Source: Nitrososphaera sp. (lineage in GTDB: Archaea; Thermoproteota; Nitrososphaeria; Nitrososphaerales; Nitrososphaeraceae). Taken from it: DNA of 7,773 bases. The stretch's first letter is position 1, and each line of letters begins with the position of its first letter. The notes under the pieces were generated by a model. It had not been told where the DNA came from. It did not search any database and worked only from the letters and a program-made list of their open reading frames with translations. Below, piece after piece: positions 5,553 to 7,773 of this stretch. The stretch lies in contig JAKEIF010000010.1 in NCBI GenBank assembly GCA_022545875.1, forward strand, positions 1 to 7,773. The letters run 5' to 3'. Both the position numbers and the translations under genes were made by a program.

Positions 5553-5918
5553 ATGCCAACGATTGCAGAAGATATCAAAAAGCTGCAGGATATTGGAGAT
5601 TCACTTCCCCCAGACAAGGTAATAGGAGATCTAAAGCTTGTCACCGTAAAGGAAGGAAAGGAAGACGAATGTGAATTATTATTCAGAGAACTAGCAGCCA
5701 AAGTAAAAGAACATGAAAAAGGAGTCTATTATTACGACCTGTACAGGTCAGCACAGGCGAGGACCTATGTCGTCATGGCACAATACAAGAATAAGGATGC
5801 GCTGCAGCGCCACCAAAGATCAGAGCACGGGAAATACTACTTTCCAAAGATCCGTGAACTGGTAGAGAAAATAGAGGTAACATACCATATAGGTGCAGTT
5901 CAATTGAGGTCTCTCTAA
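5553..5918 (+). CDS. ABM-domain protein, putative quinol monooxygenase-like (dimeric alpha/beta barrel)
   Basis: The 121-residue protein has a roughly 22-residue helical N-terminal extension, then a domain resembling the antibiotic biosynthesis monooxygenase (ABM, YgiN-like) fold. Its first strand is GDLKLVTVKEGK (25-36), a helix ELLFRELAAKVKEHE (41-55) follows, then GVYYYDLYRS (57-66), the strand RTYVVMAQYKN (70-80), and the hallmark helix start KDALQRHQRSEHGKYYF (81-97) with H87 and H92. Such proteins form dimeric ferredoxin-like barrels. Characterised members oxidise quinols or polyketides without a cofactor, and others degrade haem, but many have no known substrate, so the activity here is unassigned. 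ATG 5553 is chosen over TTG 5541 from the promoter spacing. It appears to be a single-gene unit. The DUR3 gene begins 156 bases downstream with its own TATA-like site. Confidence 0.75.
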   Translation: MPTIAEDIKKLQDIGDSLPPDKVIGDLKLVTVKEGKEDECELLFRELAAKVKEHEKGVYYYDLYRSAQARTYVVMAQYKNKDALQRHQRSEHGKYYFPKIRELVEKIEVTYHIGAVQLRSL

Positions 5919-6034
5919 AATAGAAAAGTAATCAATACTTGATTTCTGTCAATATTGCTAGATTCAATCTCACCGATAGTCACCGACCTTGGCTTGTGGA
6001 TGGCAGCGCAAGTATCCCGCATTACATCTCCACC

Positions 6035-6043
6035 CTTTAATCC
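6035..6043 (+). promoter_or_regulatory. TATA-like box for the urea transporter gene
   Basis: CTTTAATCC is centred about 36 bases before the ATG at 6075, predicting transcription from about 6065 and a leader of roughly 10 bases. About 55 bases further upstream, TCACCGA occurs twice (5970-5976 and 5980-5986) with a 10-base period, placing both copies on one face of the helix. That could be an activator site but is short enough to be chance. Confidence 0.35.
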
Positions 6044-6074
6044 GCATACAGCCTGTTTCCAATTGCGGAAACTG

Positions 6075-7773
6075 ATGGTACAGGTACTGCCAGAATCGTA
6101 TGGCTACTTCATAGTGCTGGGTATCGGCACCTTCATGGCATTAGTCGTCACTTTCTTGATAAAGGCAGAGACGAAATGGCTTGGCACCAGACATACTCTG
6201 GAATGGTTCTCAACTGCAGGCCGCAACGTTAAGACGGGGTTGATCGCAGCATCAGTAGTTTCTGCATGGACATGGGCTGCGACGCTGCTACAATCGTCTA
6301 CCGTAGCATACAATTATGGCATCGCGGGTCCTTTCTGGTACGCGGCTGGCGCTAGCATACAGATAATTCTGTTCGGAATCCTCGCAGTCGGCCTGAAACG
6401 ACGCGCACCGGATGTGCACACTTTTCCAGAATTCATCAAGAATAGGTTCGGAAAGGGCGCGCACAAAGTCTTCCTGACTTTTGCAATCCTGACGAACACT
6501 GTTGTAATTTCGATGTTAGTCCTCGGCGGGGTTGCCGTCATAACTTCGCTGACGGGCATCAACATCTACCTTGCTGCATTCATGATCCCGATTGGAATCA
6601 TAACTTATACCTTCGTTGGAGGTCTCAAGGCTACTTTTCTCGCAGATTACGCTAATGCAGCGTTTCTTTTCGTAGTTGTCCTCATTTTTGTATCACTAGT
6701 ATATTTCATGAATCCCGAAATTGGCGGAATTTCGGGCATGTACGACAAGCTTGCTACTGCCGCCCCAATCAATCCGGTAGATGGAAATGCTCTGGGCTCG
6801 TATCTGACTCTCGCATCGATGGGAGCGCTTGCTTTTGGTGTAATAAACATTGTCGGTAACTTTGGAACGGTATTTGTAGACCAGTCCTACTGGCTGAGGG
6901 CCATCGCCGCCAAGCCTTCTGCAGCGGCGAAAGGATATCTTATTGGAGGCCTGGCTTGGTTCGCAATACCGTTTGCATTGGCTACGACTCTTGGGCTTGC
7001 CGCAGTAGCAATGAATATCCAATTGTCAAATGAGGAGGTCAGTCTTGGTCTTGTTGCGCCCAGCGCCGCGTACGCTCTTTTTGGAGATATTGGCGCAATA
7101 TTGCTCCTAGCCATTCTATTTACCGCCGTGACCACTGCCGGCTCGGCTCAACTCACCGCAGTGTCCACGTTGGGCATTTATGACATATACAAGACCTATC
7201 TCAGGCCGAATTCGTCTGACGAAGTCCTTCTCAGGAAATCAAGGCTACTTATTGTAGGCTTCGGCCTAGGGATGGGACTTCTTGCCACAGCGCTGCTTCA
7301 AGTGGGCGTCAGCCTGCAATACGTGTACCTCGTGATGGGGATATTGATTGGGTCGGCTGTCGCGCCCATCGCGCTAACATTGCTATGGAAAAAGACCGAA
7401 AAGTTCTCTGCGATATTTGGCGCTATCGGCGGCCTGGCTGCAGGGCTTGCGGTCTGGTTAGGCTCTGCTGCTCTCTTTTATGGCGGAATATCAATACAAT
7501 CCACAGGACGAGATCTTCCCCTCCTGTTAGGGAACATAACGTCTATCTCGGTTGGTGCAGGAGTATGCCTTATCGGCAGCGGGCTGCGGAGGACAAACCA
7601 GAGTTCGGTAGAGTATGGAACACAAAAGTCAGAGTCCTCACTTGACGAACCTGGCGATGAATTACTGGCTAAAGCCTCAAGGTTCGCCAAAAGGTACGCG
7701 CTCTTATTTTCGCTTCTGCTCGTTGTTGTCTGGCCACTGCCATTGGCTATTTCGGGATATATTTTCTCAGAGA
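6075..7773 (+). CDS. dur3: DUR3-like urea active transporter, SSS family (3' end outside window)
   Basis: The frame from ATG 6075 stays open to the window end, giving the first 566 residues of a solute:sodium/proton symporter. It matches the DUR3 urea transporter subgroup closely. The N-terminus LPESYGYFIVLGIG is typical, as is the region 45-93 with STAGRNVKTGL, SAWTWAATLLQSSTVAY and GPFWYAAGA. LKRRAPDVHTFPEFI (107-121) and the SSS signature FVGGLKATFLADY (180-192) follow. About 13 membrane segments are expected in the full protein, and the missing part is the C-terminal end. DUR3 proteins import urea at low external concentration using an ion gradient. In ammonia-oxidising archaea the urea would be split by urease, which is not in this window, to give ammonia as energy source and nitrogen. 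A TTG at 6063 is in frame, but the ATG fits the family start better. Confidence 0.92.
   Translation, partial: MVQVLPESYGYFIVLGIGTFMALVVTFLIKAETKWLGTRHTLEWFSTAGRNVKTGLIAASVVSAWTWAATLLQSSTVAYNYGIAGPFWYAAGASIQIILFGILAVGLKRRAPDVHTFPEFIKNRFGKGAHKVFLTFAILTNTVVISMLVLGGVAVITSLTGINIYLAAFMIPIGIITYTFVGGLKATFLADYANAAFLFVVVLIFVSLVYFMNPEIGGISGMYDKLATAAPINPVDGNALGSYLTLASMGALAFGVINIVGNFGTVFVDQSYWLRAIAAKPSAAAKGYLIGGLAWFAIPFALATTLGLAAVAMNIQLSNEEVSLGLVAPSAAYALFGDIGAILLLAILFTAVTTAGSAQLTAVSTLGIYDIYKTYLRPNSSDEVLLRKSRLLIVGFGLGMGLLATALLQVGVSLQYVYLVMGILIGSAVAPIALTLLWKKTEKFSAIFGAIGGLAAGLAVWLGSAALFYGGISIQSTGRDLPLLLGNITSISVGAGVCLIGSGLRRTNQSSVEYGTQKSESSLDEPGDELLAKASRFAKRYALLFSLLLVVVWPLPLAISGYIFSE

Noticed and set aside
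1..7773. tRNA, rRNA, CRISPR array, insertion sequence or attachment site
   Set aside because: No T-loop/acceptor pattern, no regularly spaced repeats, no transposase or integrase motif, and no long terminal repeats were seen on either strand.

Overview
The window looks like chromosomal DNA of an ammonia-oxidising thaumarchaeon (Nitrososphaerota), probably a moderate-GC Nitrososphaera-like soil lineage. The support is an archaeal/eukaryotic-type ribosomal protein L15e, AT-rich TATA boxes about 25-30 bases before start codons with no Shine-Dalgarno sites (leaderless style), a small protein resembling the thaumarchaeal DUF6659 group, and a DUR3-type urea symporter, which fits ureolytic ammonia oxidisers. 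The lineage is inferred from these features and was not tested by a search.

Layout, left to right. (1) Bases 1-183 are the 3' end of an unrecognised plus-strand gene. (2) A 14-helix DHA2-type MFS exporter (292-1779) follows a short intergenic region that holds a perfect inverted repeat and a TATA box. (3) A four-helix membrane protein of unknown function (1868-2446). (4) A secreted, Cys/His-rich protein of the DUF1264 / oil-body-associated-protein family (2590-3288), with a palindrome abutting its TATA box and a hairpin plus T-tract behind it. (5) A small DUF6659-like protein (3457-3843). (6) Two minus-strand housekeeping genes, rpl15e (3848-4306) and a D-2-hydroxyacid / 3-phosphoglycerate dehydrogenase (4342-5274), which may be co-transcribed. 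(7) A 266-base spacer without a credible gene. (8) An ABM-fold monooxygenase-like protein (5553-5918). (9) The first 566 codons of a DUR3-like urea transporter (6075 to the window end).

The genes do not form one pathway. Most seem to have their own promoters, so this is mainly a series of single-gene units. The most specific physiological message is nitrogen supply: urea imported by DUR3 would feed a urease (not in the window) to give ammonia for oxidation. The dehydrogenase would feed serine synthesis from 3-phosphoglycerate if it is a true SerA. The exporter, the four-helix protein and the secreted DUF1264 protein are envelope-related accessory genes. I found no mobile element, CRISPR array, tRNA, rRNA or defence system, and no convincing undescribed multi-gene system. 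The points most worth following are the exported DUF1264 protein, the palindromic elements next to two TATA boxes, and the unexplained spacer at 5275-5552.
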